Shown in pieces: positions 18,001 through 27,920 of a stretch of 64,000 bases of DNA. Each line of letters starts with the position of its first letter. Positions within the stretch are counted from its first letter, which is position 1. The position numbers and the translations under genes are program-made. A model generated the notes under the pieces. That model searched no databases, was not told the DNA's origin, and worked only from the letters and a program-made list of their open reading frames with translations. This DNA comes from Zunongwangia mangrovi. GTDB taxonomy: Bacteria; Bacteroidota; Bacteroidia; Flavobacteriales; Flavobacteriaceae. The stretch covers positions 310,001-374,000 of the forward strand of contig NZ_FOKV01000003.1 of NCBI RefSeq assembly GCF_900112105.1, written 5' to 3'.

Positions 18001-19666
18001 TAAGTATAGTAGTATTTTAACACAGAGTGATTCGCAACCGGGATCACAGGCCATGCTTCACGCAATTGGCTTAACCAAAGAAGATTTTAATAAACCTTTT
18101 GTTGGGATTGCAAGTACAGGTTACGAAGGTAATCCTTGTAACATGCACCTAAACGATCTCGCTAAATTGGTGAAAGAAGGAACACTTTCAGCAGATCTTG
18201 TAGGATTAATATTCAATACTATTGGCGTAAGTGATGGTATTTCTATGGGAACACCGGGAATGCGTTTTTCACTGCCTTCACGAGATATTATTGCAGATTC
18301 TATGGAAACTGTGGTAAATGCTATGTCTTACGACGGTTTGGTTACCGTAGTAGGTTGTGACAAAAATATGCCGGGAGCCTTAATGGCCATGCTTAGATTA
18401 AACAGACCATCAGTTTTAGTTTATGGTGGTACAATTGCTTCAGGATGTCACAACGGTAAAAAATTAGATGTTGTTTCGGCTTTTGAAGCCTGGGGCGCTA
18501 AAGTGAGCGGTGATATCGATCAGGAAGAATATGATAATGTGATCGAGAAAGCCTGCCCTGGTGCAGGAGCTTGTGGTGGTATGTATACTGCGAATACAAT
18601 GGCTTCAGCAATAGAAACATTGGGAATGTCTTTACCTTACAATAGTTCTAATCCTGCCGTAGGAGAAGAAAAGAAATCTGAAAGTGTAAAGGCAGGAGAA
18701 GCAATGAAACTTCTTATCGAGAAAGATCTTAAGCCTAGAGATATTGTAACTAAAAAATCGCTGGAAAATGCGATTCGACTATTAACACTTCTTGGTGGTT
18801 CTACTAATGCGGTATTACACTTTTTAGCGATTGCTCGTTCAGCAGAGATTGAATTAGGTATTGAAGAATTTGGAAAGATCGTAGATAGTACGCCGTTTTT
18901 AGCGAATCTTAAGCCTAGCGGTAAATACGCTATGGAAGATATTCATAGAATTGGCGGGATTCCCGCAGTACAAAAATTCATGTTGAAACATGGATTACTT
19001 CATGGAGATTGTATGACGGTTACTGGTAAAACTTTAGCTGAAAATCTTGCAGATGTTCCAGATCTGGAAGAAGGTCAGGATGTAATTTATCCAATCGATC
19101 AACCAATTAAGAAAACCGGTCATATTAGAATTCTTCATGGAAACCTAGCTGAAGAAGGATCGGTTGCAAAAATTACGGGTAAAGAGGGAATGAGCTTTAC
19201 AGGAATTGCTAAGGTTTTTGAAAGTGAATACGAGGCTAACGATGGTATTTCAGAAGGAAAAGTAAAGAAGGGTGATGTTGTAGTGATTCGTTATGAAGGG
19301 CCTAAAGGAGGACCGGGAATGCCAGAGATGCTTAAACCAACTTCAGCAATTATGGGAGCTAAACTTGGGAAAGATGTTGCACTAATTACAGATGGTAGAT
19401 TTTCTGGCGGAACACATGGTTTCGTGGTGGGACATATTACTCCTGAAGCTCAGGAAGGTGGTATGATCGCTTTATTGCAAGACGGCGACAAAATTACTAT
19501 TAGTGCAGAGGACGATTCTATAAATGTAGATCTTACTGAAGCAGAGATCGAAGAAAGAAGAAAAAACTGGAAAGCACCTGACTTAAAATTTAGTAAAGGT
19601 GTTTTATATAAATATGCGAGAACAGTTTCATCGGCATCAAAAGGATGCGTGACCGATGAGTTTTAA
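17993..19666 (+). CDS. ilvD: Dihydroxy-acid dehydratase
   Basis: Dehydrates 2,3-dihydroxy-isovalerate and -methylvalerate to the 2-oxo acids in valine and isoleucine synthesis. Iron-sulfur ligand cysteines are C49 (GNPCNMHL), C122 (VGCDKNMPG) and C194 ([10 protein letters not shown]); the C-terminal [15 protein letters not shown] block is intact. 557 residues, the common bacterial length (E. coli has about 616). First structural gene of ilvD-B-N-C-A; ilvB starts 11 bases after its stop. Expression is probably set by the leader region at 17472-17767. Confidence 0.97.
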   Translation: MNNKYSSILTQSDSQPGSQAMLHAIGLTKEDFNKPFVGIASTGYEGNPCNMHLNDLAKLVKEGTLSADLVGLIFNTIGVSDGISMGTPGMRFSLPSRDIIADSMETVVNAMSYDGLVTVVGCDKNMPGALMAMLRLNRPSVLVYGGTIASGCHNGKKLDVVSAFEAWGAKVSGDIDQEEYDNVIEKACPGAGACGGMYTANTMASAIETLGMSLPYNSSNPAVGEEKKSESVKAGEAMKLLIEKDLKPRDIVTKKSLENAIRLLTLLGGSTNAVLHFLAIARSAEIELGIEEFGKIVDSTPFLANLKPSGKYAMEDIHRIGGIPAVQKFMLKHGLLHGDCMTVTGKTLAENLADVPDLEEGQDVIYPIDQPIKKTGHIRILHGNLAEEGSVAKITGKEGMSFTGIAKVFESEYEANDGISEGKVKKGDVVVIRYEGPKGGPGMPEMLKPTSAIMGAKLGKDVALITDGRFSGGTHGFVVGHITPEAQEGGMIALLQDGDKITISAEDDSINVDLTEAEIEERRKNWKAPDLKFSKGVLYKYARTVSSASKGCVTDEF

Positions 19667-19677
19667 TTTGGTGAATT

Positions 19678-21411
19678 ATGGAAGTAAAAACAGCTAGTTT
19701 CGAAAAGACATCGGCAGATACTTCATTGACTGTTTCTGGAGCAGAAGCAGTAATTAAGTGTTTGTTAGAAGAAGGCGTAGAGACGATCTATGGCTACCCG
19801 GGCGGAGCCATTATGCCGGTGTATGATGAATTGTATAAGTACCAGGATAAAATTCACCACGTCCTTACCAGGCATGAGCAGGGCGCTACTCATGCTGCAC
19901 AAGGATATGCTCGCGTAAGCGGTAAAGTAGGAGTGGCTGTGGCAACTTCTGGCCCTGGAGCAACAAATCTTGTAACAGGAATTGCAGATGCTCAAATCGA
20001 CTCTACTCCTCTAGTTTGTATCACCGGGCAGGTAGGTTCTCATTTATTGGGAAGTGATGCATTTCAGGAAACTGATATTGTAGGTATTTCGACTCCAATT
20101 ACTAAATGGAACTATCAGGTAACGAGAGCTGAAGAAATTCCAGAGGTGATCGCAAAAGCATTTTATATCGCAAAATCTGGGCGTCCAGGTCCTGTTTTAG
20201 TAGATATTACTAAAGATGCTCAATTTGCTTCATTAGAATTTAATTATAAAAAATGTAGCGGCATTCGCAGTTACAAACCAAATCCTGAAGTTAACCTAAG
20301 TGAGGTTCAAAAAGCAGCTGAGGTGATTAATTCAGCTAAAAAACCTATGATTGTGTTTGGTCAGGGAGTTATCCTTGGTGGTGCTGAAGAGATATTTAAG
20401 GACTTTGTCGAAAAAACAGGAATCCCTGCAGCATGGACAATTTTAGGACTTTCAGCTTTGCCAACAAAACACCCATTAAATGTTGGGATGGTGGGAATGC
20501 ATGGTAATTATGCGCCAAATATCTTAACCAACGAGTGTGATGTTTTAATCGCAATAGGAATGCGATTTGACGATCGTGTAACCGGTAATTTAGATCATTA
20601 TGCAAAACAGGCGAAAGTAGTGCATATGGAAATTGATCCAGCCGAGATCAATAAGAACGTTCACACCGATTTTCCAGTTCTTGGAAACGTAAATGAAACG
20701 CTTAAAGCACTTTTAGAGTTGGTAAAACCTAATGCTCATGAAGAGTGGCACAACACGTTTAAAGAACTATACAAAACTGAATATGATAAAGTTATTAGTC
20801 GTAACCTGGATGTAAATAAACAGTATATGGGAATGGCCGAGGTTATTCAGCAAATAAATATTAATACTGAAGGCAAAGCTGTAATTGTTTCTGATGTTGG
20901 TCAACATCAAATGGCGGCCTGTCGATATTCAGATTTTACACAAACCAGAAGCAATGTAACCAGTGGAGGTCTAGGAACCATGGGATTTGCCTTACCTGCA
21001 GCTATTGGTGCAAAAATGGGAAGTCCAGAGCGTGAAGTTGTTGCCATTATTGGTGACGGTGGTTATCAAATGACTATCCAGGAGCTTGGTACGATCTTTC
21101 AAACAAAAGTACCTGTTAAGATCGTGATCTTAAACAATGGATTTTTAGGAATGGTAAGACAGTGGCAACAACTGTTCTTTGATAGAAGATATGCCTCTAC
21201 AGAAATGACTAATCCAGATTTTGTAACCATAGCACAGGGATATCATATCGAAGCGAAGCGCGTAACAGAGCGTTCGCAACTTAAAGATGCAATTGAAGAA
21301 ATGATGGATCATGATGGTCCTTATTTCTTAGAAGTAAAAGTAGAGCAGGAAGAAAATGTTTTTCCAATGGTACCAACAGGAGCGTCAGTTTCAGATATAA
21401 TTTTAGAGTAA
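19678..21411 (+). CDS. ilvB: Acetolactate synthase large (catalytic) subunit
   Basis: Thiamine-diphosphate enzyme that makes 2-acetolactate or 2-aceto-2-hydroxybutyrate from pyruvate. The N-terminal pyrimidine-binding domain has GYPGGAIMPVYDEL and the catalytic glutamate E67 in RHEQ; the central FAD-type domain contains MVGMHGNYAPN; the C-terminal ThDP motif is GDGGYQMT...NNGFLGMVRQW. 577 residues. Its last stop base is the first base of ilvN, so the catalytic and regulatory subunits are translationally coupled. Confidence 0.97.
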   Translation: MEVKTASFEKTSADTSLTVSGAEAVIKCLLEEGVETIYGYPGGAIMPVYDELYKYQDKIHHVLTRHEQGATHAAQGYARVSGKVGVAVATSGPGATNLVTGIADAQIDSTPLVCITGQVGSHLLGSDAFQETDIVGISTPITKWNYQVTRAEEIPEVIAKAFYIAKSGRPGPVLVDITKDAQFASLEFNYKKCSGIRSYKPNPEVNLSEVQKAAEVINSAKKPMIVFGQGVILGGAEEIFKDFVEKTGIPAAWTILGLSALPTKHPLNVGMVGMHGNYAPNILTNECDVLIAIGMRFDDRVTGNLDHYAKQAKVVHMEIDPAEINKNVHTDFPVLGNVNETLKALLELVKPNAHEEWHNTFKELYKTEYDKVISRNLDVNKQYMGMAEVIQQININTEGKAVIVSDVGQHQMAACRYSDFTQTRSNVTSGGLGTMGFALPAAIGAKMGSPEREVVAIIGDGGYQMTIQELGTIFQTKVPVKIVILNNGFLGMVRQWQQLFFDRRYASTEMTNPDFVTIAQGYHIEAKRVTERSQLKDAIEEMMDHDGPYFLEVKVEQEENVFPMVPTGASVSDIILE

Positions 21412-21950
21412 TGGAAAAGAAAAATTTCACAGTTTCGATATATACTGAAAATAACTTAGGATTGTTAAGCCGAATCGCGGCGATTTTCCTTAAAAGACAT
21501 ATCAATATTGAAAGCATTACAGCATCACCCAGCGAGGTGACAGAAGTAATGCGTTTTATTATTGTGGTTGAAGTTACCGAAGAACAGATCAAAAAAATAG
21601 TGGGACAGATCGAAAAACAGATCGAAGTGATCAAAGCTTTTTATCACACTGCAGAAGAAATGATCTATCAGGAAACTGCTCTATATAAGATCAAATCTTC
21701 AGAATTTTTGGACGATCTTAATGTGCAGGAATTTATTAAAGCAACAAATGCTCGTATTGTTACCGTAACACCTAAATTTTTTGTGATCGAAAAGACAGGT
21801 AAGCGCAGCGAAGTAGATGAACTTTACGAAACACTAAAGCCTTATGGTTTAATGCAGTTCGTACGTTCTGGAACAATTGCGGTTACAAAAAATGAAATGC
21901 CAATAACAGGAATCTTAGAAAAATTTAATACAACAAATTCAATATCATGA
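21411..21950 (+). CDS. ilvN: Acetolactate synthase small (regulatory) subunit
   Basis: Regulatory partner of IlvB that confers valine feedback control. An ACT domain ([20 protein letters not shown]) occupies about residues 5-75, followed by the C-terminal ALS_ss domain. 179 residues, typical of the ilvN/ilvH class. Overlaps ilvB by one base and ilvC by four. Confidence 0.95.
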   Translation: MEKKNFTVSIYTENNLGLLSRIAAIFLKRHINIESITASPSEVTEVMRFIIVVEVTEEQIKKIVGQIEKQIEVIKAFYHTAEEMIYQETALYKIKSSEFLDDLNVQEFIKATNARIVTVTPKFFVIEKTGKRSEVDELYETLKPYGLMQFVRSGTIAVTKNEMPITGILEKFNTTNSIS

Positions 21951-23422
21951 CAAACTATTTTAACAGCCTTTCTTTACGAGAAAAATTAGCCCAGCTGGGG
22001 ACTTGCAGGTTCATGGAACTAGATGAGTTTAGTGATGGAGTGGCTGCATTAAAAGAAAAAAAAATAGTTATTGTAGGATGCGGATCTCAAGGCCTTAATC
22101 AGGGACTAAACATGAGAGATAGCGGTCTTGATATTTCTTACGCCCTTCGAGAAGGAGCGATCAAAGAAAAAAGACAGTCTTACAAAAATGCAACTGAAAA
22201 CAATTTTACAGTTGGAACTTACGAAGACTTAATTCCATCGGCAGATCTTGTGATCAACCTTACTCCAGATAAGCAACATACAGGAGTTATCAATGCGATT
22301 ATGCCGCATATTAAAAAAGATGGAGTGCTTTCGTATTCTCATGGTTTTAATATTGTTGAAGAAGGGATGCAAATAAGAGAAGATATTACCGTAATTATGG
22401 TAGCTCCTAAGTGTCCTGGTAGTGAAGTTAGAGAGGAATATAAAAGAGGTTTTGGGGTACCAACTTTAATTGCAGTGCACCCAGAAAATGATCATTTAGG
22501 TATTGGTCTGGAATGGGCGAAAGCTTATGCTTATGGTACTGGTGGTCATAGAGCAGGAGTGCTTCAGTCTTCTTTTGTTGCTGAGGTAAAATCTGATCTA
22601 ATGGGAGAGCAAACTATTCTTTGTGGATTGCTTCAAACAGGATCTATCTTAAGCTTTGATAAAATGGTTGCAGATGGTGTAGAGCCTTCTTATGCTGCAA
22701 AATTAATTCAGTATGGATGGGAAACTATTACAGAAGCATTAAAGCACGGTGGTATCACCAATATGATGGATCGTCTTTCTAATCCTGCAAAGATCAAAGC
22801 TTTTGAGATTTCAGAAGAATTAAAAGAAATTATGCGTCCGCTTTTTCAAAAACACATGGACGATATTATTTCTGGTGAGTTTAGTTCCAGAATGATGAAA
22901 GACTGGGCGAATGATGATAAAGAATTATTAGAGTGGAGAGCCGCTACAGGAGAAACTGCTTTCGAGAAAACCGAAGCTTCTGATGATGAAATTTCAGAAC
23001 AGGAATATTTCGATAAAGGTGTGCTAATGGTAGCGATGGTAAAATCTGGTGTAGAGCTTGCTTTTGAAACTATGGTTGAAGCTGGTATTATTGCAGAATC
23101 TGCTTACTACGAATCTTTACATGAAACTCCGCTTATCGCAAATACCATTGCCAGAAAGAAATTGTTCGAAATGAACAGAATTATTTCTGATACAGCAGAA
23201 TACGGTTGTTACCTTTTTGATCATTCTTGTAAGCCACTTATCAAGGATTATGTAAATGCTTTAGATAAGGACTTTATTGGTCATTCTTTTGGAACAGAAG
23301 AAACCGGAGTAGATAATCTAGAATTAATTGCAGTAAACGACGCATTAAGACAGCATCCTGTAGAAAAAGTAGGAGCTAAACTTAGAACAGCGATGACTGC
23401 AATGAAAAGAATACATGAATAA
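21947..23422 (+). CDS. ilvC: Ketol-acid reductoisomerase, long class II form
   Basis: Isomerises and reduces acetohydroxy acids with NADPH and Mg2+. The Rossmann loop is [18 protein letters not shown] (about residues 43-60); [19 protein letters not shown] marks the substrate domain. 491 residues means the duplicated knotted C domain of class II enzymes (E. coli type), not the 330-residue class I. ATGA overlap with ilvN. Confidence 0.97.
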   Translation: MTNYFNSLSLREKLAQLGTCRFMELDEFSDGVAALKEKKIVIVGCGSQGLNQGLNMRDSGLDISYALREGAIKEKRQSYKNATENNFTVGTYEDLIPSADLVINLTPDKQHTGVINAIMPHIKKDGVLSYSHGFNIVEEGMQIREDITVIMVAPKCPGSEVREEYKRGFGVPTLIAVHPENDHLGIGLEWAKAYAYGTGGHRAGVLQSSFVAEVKSDLMGEQTILCGLLQTGSILSFDKMVADGVEPSYAAKLIQYGWETITEALKHGGITNMMDRLSNPAKIKAFEISEELKEIMRPLFQKHMDDIISGEFSSRMMKDWANDDKELLEWRAATGETAFEKTEASDDEISEQEYFDKGVLMVAMVKSGVELAFETMVEAGIIAESAYYESLHETPLIANTIARKKLFEMNRIISDTAEYGCYLFDHSCKPLIKDYVNALDKDFIGHSFGTEETGVDNLELIAVNDALRQHPVEKVGAKLRTAMTAMKRIHE

Positions 23423-23425
23423 TTG

Positions 23426-24694
23426 ATGGATACTGCATTGGCACAAACATATAAACCGAGTATAGAAGCTGTTAAACAGGCATCTGAAAGAATATCTAAA
23501 GTTGTAGTTCATACTCCCTTAGCCGAATCTTTTACCTATAGTAACAGGTTTGGAGCAAATATTATGCTTAAAAGGGAAGATCTACAACAGGTTCGCTCTT
23601 ACAAAATTCGTGGAGCCTACAATAAGATTTCCAGCTTGCCTAAAGATCAGCTAGAGAAAGGGGTCATTTGTGCCAGTGCGGGAAACCATGCACAAGGAGT
23701 AGCTTTTGCCTGTAATAAATTAAAAGCTAAAGGGGTAATTTATATGCCAAGCACTACACCCAGCCAAAAAGTAGCACAAACTAAAATGTTTGGTGGTGAT
23801 TGGGTAGAGGTTGCTTTAGAAGGTGATACTTTCGATGATTCTTTTAAAAACGCGATGATAAGAGCAGGAGAAGATGACCTTGTTTTTATACATCCTTTTG
23901 ATGATGAAAAAGTGATTGAGGGTCAGGCCACAATTGGATTAGAGATCCTTAAACAATCGGACGAGCCGATAGATTATGTATTTGCTCCTCTTGGAGGTGG
24001 AGGTTTGTTAGCCGGAGTTTCTTCGGTTTTTAAAGAATTATCTCCAAAAACAAAGATTATTGGTATAGAACCTGAAGGAGCACCATCAATGTCTGCTTCT
24101 CTAAAGGAGGGGAAATTGATAGAGCTAGAACATATTGAAAGATTTGTAGATGGCGCTGCAGTCCAAAAAGTTGGAAGTCGAAATTTTGAAATATGTAAGC
24201 AAAATTTAGATCAAATGATCACGATTCCTGAAGGGAAAATATGCCAGACGATCCTAGATCTTTACAATCAGGATGCGATCGTGGTAGAACCTGCCGGAGC
24301 GATGTCAATTTCTGTATTAGATTTTTTTGCTGAAGAAATTAAAGGTAAAAATGTGGTGTGTATCGTTAGCGGAAGCAACAACGATATTACCCGTACCGCT
24401 GAAATTAAAGAAAGAGCTTTACTTTATGCGGGTTTAAAACATTATTTTGTAGTTACTTTTCCGCAAAGAGCAGGTGCTTTAAGGGAGTTTCTTGATGAAG
24501 TTTTAGGGCCTACAGACGATATTACACATTTTGAGTATTCAAAAAAGCACGAAAGAGAAAATGGACCTGCAGTGGTAGGGATCGAGCTAAAAGATAAAGC
24601 CGATTTCGAACCGCTAATAAACAGGATGAAAGAGCGTAATTTTTATGGAAGATATCTCAATGATACACCAGATCTATTTCAGTTTATTATTTAA
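23426..24694 (+). CDS. ilvA: Threonine ammonia-lyase (threonine dehydratase), biosynthetic type
   Basis: PLP enzyme that deaminates threonine to 2-oxobutanoate, the entry to isoleucine. PLP lysine K60 lies in RSYKIRGAYNK; the phosphate loop is GGGGLLAG and the C-terminal part is one ACT-like regulatory domain (about 330-422), so shorter than the two-ACT E. coli enzyme. The frame is open from a TTG at 23423 immediately after ilvC; ATG 23426 is the likelier start. Last ilv gene; no strong terminator follows before the arg promoter. Confidence 0.95.
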   Translation: MDTALAQTYKPSIEAVKQASERISKVVVHTPLAESFTYSNRFGANIMLKREDLQQVRSYKIRGAYNKISSLPKDQLEKGVICASAGNHAQGVAFACNKLKAKGVIYMPSTTPSQKVAQTKMFGGDWVEVALEGDTFDDSFKNAMIRAGEDDLVFIHPFDDEKVIEGQATIGLEILKQSDEPIDYVFAPLGGGGLLAGVSSVFKELSPKTKIIGIEPEGAPSMSASLKEGKLIELEHIERFVDGAAVQKVGSRNFEICKQNLDQMITIPEGKICQTILDLYNQDAIVVEPAGAMSISVLDFFAEEIKGKNVVCIVSGSNNDITRTAEIKERALLYAGLKHYFVVTFPQRAGALREFLDEVLGPTDDITHFEYSKKHERENGPAVVGIELKDKADFEPLINRMKERNFYGRYLNDTPDLFQFII

Positions 24695-24706
24695 TTGAAA
24701 AAAGTC

Positions 24707-24737
24707 TTTGAGAATCCGTTTATAAAATTTACATTTA
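24707..24737 (+). promoter_or_regulatory. Bacteroidota-type promoter of the arginine operon
   Basis: TTTG (24707-24710), exactly 19 bases, then TACATTTA (24730-24737), one mismatch from the TTTG-N19-TAnnTTTG consensus. Transcription would start near 24743, about 105 bases before the leader reading frame and 345 before the first arg gene. Confidence 0.6.
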
Positions 24738-24849
24738 CGTTGTGAATACACTAAGTCAAATAATATTAAGTAATAATCGCTGCCCCTTGCGACGCATGTG
24801 GTAATAATTATATATAAATCTTCTTTTAATATTATTTGAAACTTTTATT

Positions 24850-24993
24850 TTGAAAAAATCTCTGAACATACAACAAATCTTAGAAAACCTTAATGAAGGT
24901 TTACAGGATTGGATTGCCCGTTTTAACAGGCCGTCAACTCCTGCAGTTGTTCTTGTTCCCGTACGCCGTCGCCGCACTCCCCGCCGCACGTAA
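24850..24993 (+). CDS. Candidate arginine leader peptide (47 aa, Arg-rich C terminus)
   Basis: Frame from TTG 24850 to TAA 24991-24993. It begins LKKSLNIQQILENL and ends PVRRRRTPRRT; codons 39-42 are CGC CGT CGC CGC and codons 45-46 CGC CGC, six Arg among the last nine. CGN runs are striking in this AT-rich genome. The frame sits between an arg-type promoter and the arg operon. TTG is the only plausible start in the open stretch (24808 onward). It resembles an amino-acid-sensing leader peptide; a functional small protein is the alternative. Confidence 0.6.
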   Translation: MKKSLNIQQILENLNEGLQDWIARFNRPSTPAVVLVPVRRRRTPRRT

Positions 24994-25066
24994 GTGCGTG
25001 TATATTTTTATGGAACTTAGGTGAGTCCGGTTCCCCTTTCGGTCAGAATTTCAATTTATTTTTTTC
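24973..25066 (+). promoter_or_regulatory. Candidate arg attenuator/antiterminator RNA
   Basis: GTGCG (24994-24998) can pair with CGCAC at either 24985-24989, forming a GUAA tetraloop hairpin over the leader stop and followed by TATATTTTTA, or with CGCAC at 24973-24977 inside the Arg codons. Further on, GGAAC (25012-25016) can pair with GTTCC (25030-25034), or TGA..CCG (25022-25029) with CGGTCA (25040-25045); these two exclude each other. A seven-T run lies at 25059-25065, 23 bases before the first gene. Competing folds next to an Arg-codon run suggest regulation; the exact mechanism is not settled by sequence. Confidence 0.45.
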
Positions 25067-25088
25067 AATCTTAATAATCGTTTAGCAA

Positions 25089-25718
25089 ATGAAAATTGTC
25101 ATTGCTAATAAATCTCATGCAAAATTTGCTGAGATTATCTGTACAACTATAGAAGAATCTGCCAAAATTCGTGGCACAGGAATCGCTCGTCGTACGCCAG
25201 AATATGTGATTACCAAAATGGAAAATGGTAATGCTATTATCGCTTTAGATGGTGAAAAGTTTGCCGGTTTCTGTTACATAGAAACATGGAGTCACGAGAA
25301 GTACGTAGCGAACTCTGGTTTAATTGTACATCCCGATTATAGAAATCAGGGACTGGCTAAAGATATCAAAAAAGCGGTTTTTGATTATTCCAGGAAAAAA
25401 TATCCAAACGCCAAGATCTTTGGGATCACAACAGGCTTAGCCGTAATGAAAATAAATTACGAGTTGGGATATCAACCTGTCACTTTCTCTGAACTTACCG
25501 ACGATGATGCCTTTTGGAAAGGTTGCCAAACCTGTAAAAATTATGATATTTTAACTCGTACCGAGCGTAAAATGTGTTTATGTACAGGTATGCTTTACGA
25601 TCCTGAGAAAAAGAAAAAAGAAAAGAAAAAGCACGACCTTAACGATAAAACTTTTACCCGATTAAAGAATATTAAACAAAGCCTTTTTTATAAAAAGGAA
25701 AAAAATAAACTAGATTAA
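25089..25718 (+). CDS. GNAT acyltransferase, first gene of the arg operon (candidate N-acylglutamate synthase)
   Basis: 209-residue GNAT protein: acyl-CoA loop VHPDYRNQGLAKDIKKAVFD near residues 78-97 and a core beta-alpha fold; the C-terminal third is distinctive, with Cys-rich CQTCKNYDILTRTERKMC and then a Lys-rich tail. It is directly downstream of the Arg-rich leader and 15 bases before argG. No argA or argJ is seen in the window, although all other arginine steps are present. An acyl-CoA:glutamate N-acyltransferase is therefore the obvious candidate role, but this is inference from fold and position. Confidence 0.85.
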   Translation: MKIVIANKSHAKFAEIICTTIEESAKIRGTGIARRTPEYVITKMENGNAIIALDGEKFAGFCYIETWSHEKYVANSGLIVHPDYRNQGLAKDIKKAVFDYSRKKYPNAKIFGITTGLAVMKINYELGYQPVTFSELTDDDAFWKGCQTCKNYDILTRTERKMCLCTGMLYDPEKKKKEKKKHDLNDKTFTRLKNIKQSLFYKKEKNKLD

Positions 25719-25733
25719 AACTTACCAATAAAA

Positions 25734-26915
25734 ATGAAAAAAGTAGTTATTGCCTACAGCGGCGGATTAGACACCTCATATTGTGCAAAATCATTGTCTA
25801 ATGAAGGTTTCGAAGTTCATGCAGTAAGCGTGAATACCGGAGGATTTTCTGAAGAAGAAGTTCAGCATATTGGAGACAATGCGAAAAAGATTGGAGCAAC
25901 CACCTATAAAAATATCGACGCAGTTTCTTCATTTTATAGCAAAGTCGTTAAGTATTTGATCTTTGGTAATGTTTTAAAGAATAATACCTATCCACTTTCG
26001 GTAAGTGCAGAGCGTATCGTACAGGCCATCGAAATTATAAATTATGCCAAGGAGATTGGTGCAAAATATATCGCTCACGGAAGTACCGGTGCTGGTAACG
26101 ATCAGGTAAGGTTCGATATGATCTTTCAGATCATTGCTCCAGAAATTGAAATTATCACTCCAATTAGAGATAAGCAATTAAGCCGACAGGAAGAGATCGA
26201 TTATCTAAAGGCAAACGGAGTAGAAATGAACTGGGAGAAGTCTAAATATTCAGTAAACAAAGGACTTTGGGGAACCAGTGTTGGTGGTGCTGAAACTTTA
26301 ACTTCTCACGAACCTTTGCCAGAATCTGCATTTCCATCACAACTTTCAGAAAAAGAAGTAGGTAAAATTAGTCTTAGTTTTACGAAAGGAGAGCTTACTG
26401 CGATTAACGATAAAGAAGATTCACCAGAAAATAACATTCAGATTCTTGAAGAGATCGCTAAAAAATATGCGATTGGAAGAGATATTCATGTTGGGGATAC
26501 CATTATTGGGATTAAAGGTAGAGTAGGTTTTGAAGCTGCTTCTGCAAGTATCATTATTAAAGCGCATCATTTATTAGAAAAGCATACGCTTAGTAAATGG
26601 CAACTTCAGCATAAAGATTATGTGGCGAACTGGTACGGAACACATTTGCATGAAGGCCAATATTTAGATCCTGTAATGCGTGATTTTGAGGCTTTATTGC
26701 AAAGTTCTCAGGAGCGAGTAACCGGAAAAGTTTTTGTAAGCCTACATCCTTACCGATTTGTTTTAGACGGAATTTCATCTCCATACGATCTTATGAACAG
26801 CAATTTTGGTAATTACGGAGAAGAAAATAAAGCCTGGACAGCTAACGACGCTAAAGGATTTATCAAAATTCTATCAAACGCTGGAAAGATCTACCAGTCG
26901 GTAGAAAATAATTAA
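25734..26915 (+). CDS. argG: Argininosuccinate synthase
   Basis: Joins citrulline and aspartate with ATP. The PP-loop motif AYSGGLDTS is at residues 7-15; SVSAERIVQAIEI and HGSTGAGNDQVRFD follow, the latter being the citrulline/aspartate-binding region. 393 residues, in the usual 390-450 range. Second gene of the arg operon, 15 bases after the GNAT gene and 19 before argC. Confidence 0.96.
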   Translation: MKKVVIAYSGGLDTSYCAKSLSNEGFEVHAVSVNTGGFSEEEVQHIGDNAKKIGATTYKNIDAVSSFYSKVVKYLIFGNVLKNNTYPLSVSAERIVQAIEIINYAKEIGAKYIAHGSTGAGNDQVRFDMIFQIIAPEIEIITPIRDKQLSRQEEIDYLKANGVEMNWEKSKYSVNKGLWGTSVGGAETLTSHEPLPESAFPSQLSEKEVGKISLSFTKGELTAINDKEDSPENNIQILEEIAKKYAIGRDIHVGDTIIGIKGRVGFEAASASIIIKAHHLLEKHTLSKWQLQHKDYVANWYGTHLHEGQYLDPVMRDFEALLQSSQERVTGKVFVSLHPYRFVLDGISSPYDLMNSNFGNYGEENKAWTANDAKGFIKILSNAGKIYQSVENN

Positions 26916-26934
26916 TCACAAAATTAGCAAGAGC

Positions 26935-27897
26935 ATGATCAAAGCAGGAATAATTGGAGGCGCAGGATATACAGCAGGAGAACTGGTTAGAATTTTAACG
27001 TATCACCCGCAAGTTAAACTCGATTTTGTCTATAGTACATCAAGACCAGGAACTCCGGTTTCAGGTGTGCATCAGGATCTTATCGGGGAAATCGATCTAT
27101 TATTTTCAGGAGAAATAAATACTGAAGTTGATGTCGTTTTTCTATGTCTTGGGCATGGAAATTCTGTAAAGTTTTTAGCTGAAAATAAATTTTCTAAAAA
27201 CACGAAAATCGTTGATTTGAGCACTGATTTTAGAATGAATGGTGATCACGATTTTGTATATGGTTTACCTGAATTTAAAAAAGATACGATCAAAACAGCG
27301 AATTTCATCGCAAATCCTGGTTGTTTTGCCACGGCTATAAGTTTGGCGATTCTTCCATTGGCAAAAGCTAAGAAAGTTGAAGACGAATGGCATGTAAATG
27401 CGGTTACCGGAGCCACCGGAGCCGGAGTATCACTTTCAGCAACCACACATTTTACATGGAGAGATAATAATTTTTCAGCTTATAAGTCTTTTGAGCATCA
27501 ACATTTAAATGAAATTGGGCAAAGTTTAAAATGGTTGCAACCTGATTTTGATGCGACCGTAAATTTTATTCCGAATAGAGGAAATTTTTCCCGCGGAATA
27601 CATGCAACTGCTTATACCAAATTTACTGGTAGCCTAGAAGATGCAAAAGCGATCTATATCGAACAATATAAAGACGCGGCTTTCACTTTTGTGACCGAAG
27701 AAAATATTCATCTTAAACAAGTAGTGAATACGAATAAATGTTTGCTGAAATTAGAGAAATTCGGCGATAAATTATTAATCACCAGCGTGATCGATAACTT
27801 GTTAAAAGGAGCGTCTGGACAGGCGGTACAGAATATGAATTTAATTTTTGGTTTGCCAGAAGATTCAGGATTACACCTTAAAGCCAGTTATTTCTAA
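26935..27897 (+). CDS. argC: N-acyl-gamma-glutamyl-phosphate reductase
   Basis: NADPH-dependent reduction of N-acyl-glutamyl phosphate to the semialdehyde. The dinucleotide loop GGAGYTAGELVRIL is at 8-21 and the catalytic cysteine C130 in NPGCFATA. 320 residues. The acyl group may be acetyl or succinyl, as for the other enzymes of this operon. Confidence 0.95.
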   Translation: MIKAGIIGGAGYTAGELVRILTYHPQVKLDFVYSTSRPGTPVSGVHQDLIGEIDLLFSGEINTEVDVVFLCLGHGNSVKFLAENKFSKNTKIVDLSTDFRMNGDHDFVYGLPEFKKDTIKTANFIANPGCFATAISLAILPLAKAKKVEDEWHVNAVTGATGAGVSLSATTHFTWRDNNFSAYKSFEHQHLNEIGQSLKWLQPDFDATVNFIPNRGNFSRGIHATAYTKFTGSLEDAKAIYIEQYKDAAFTFVTEENIHLKQVVNTNKCLLKLEKFGDKLLITSVIDNLLKGASGQAVQNMNLIFGLPEDSGLHLKASYF

Positions 27898-27920
27898 ATC
27901 AAATTTCTAAAACTTAAACC

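Noticed and set aside
21281-21634. 117-codon minus-strand ORF over the ilvB/ilvN junction
   Set aside because: Antisense to two certain genes; no family pattern.
24756-24989. 77-codon minus-strand ORF opposite the arg leader
   Set aside because: Arg-rich only because the plus-strand CGN run reads as GCG/CGG-type codons on the other strand; no start context, and the plus-strand frame sits correctly behind a promoter.
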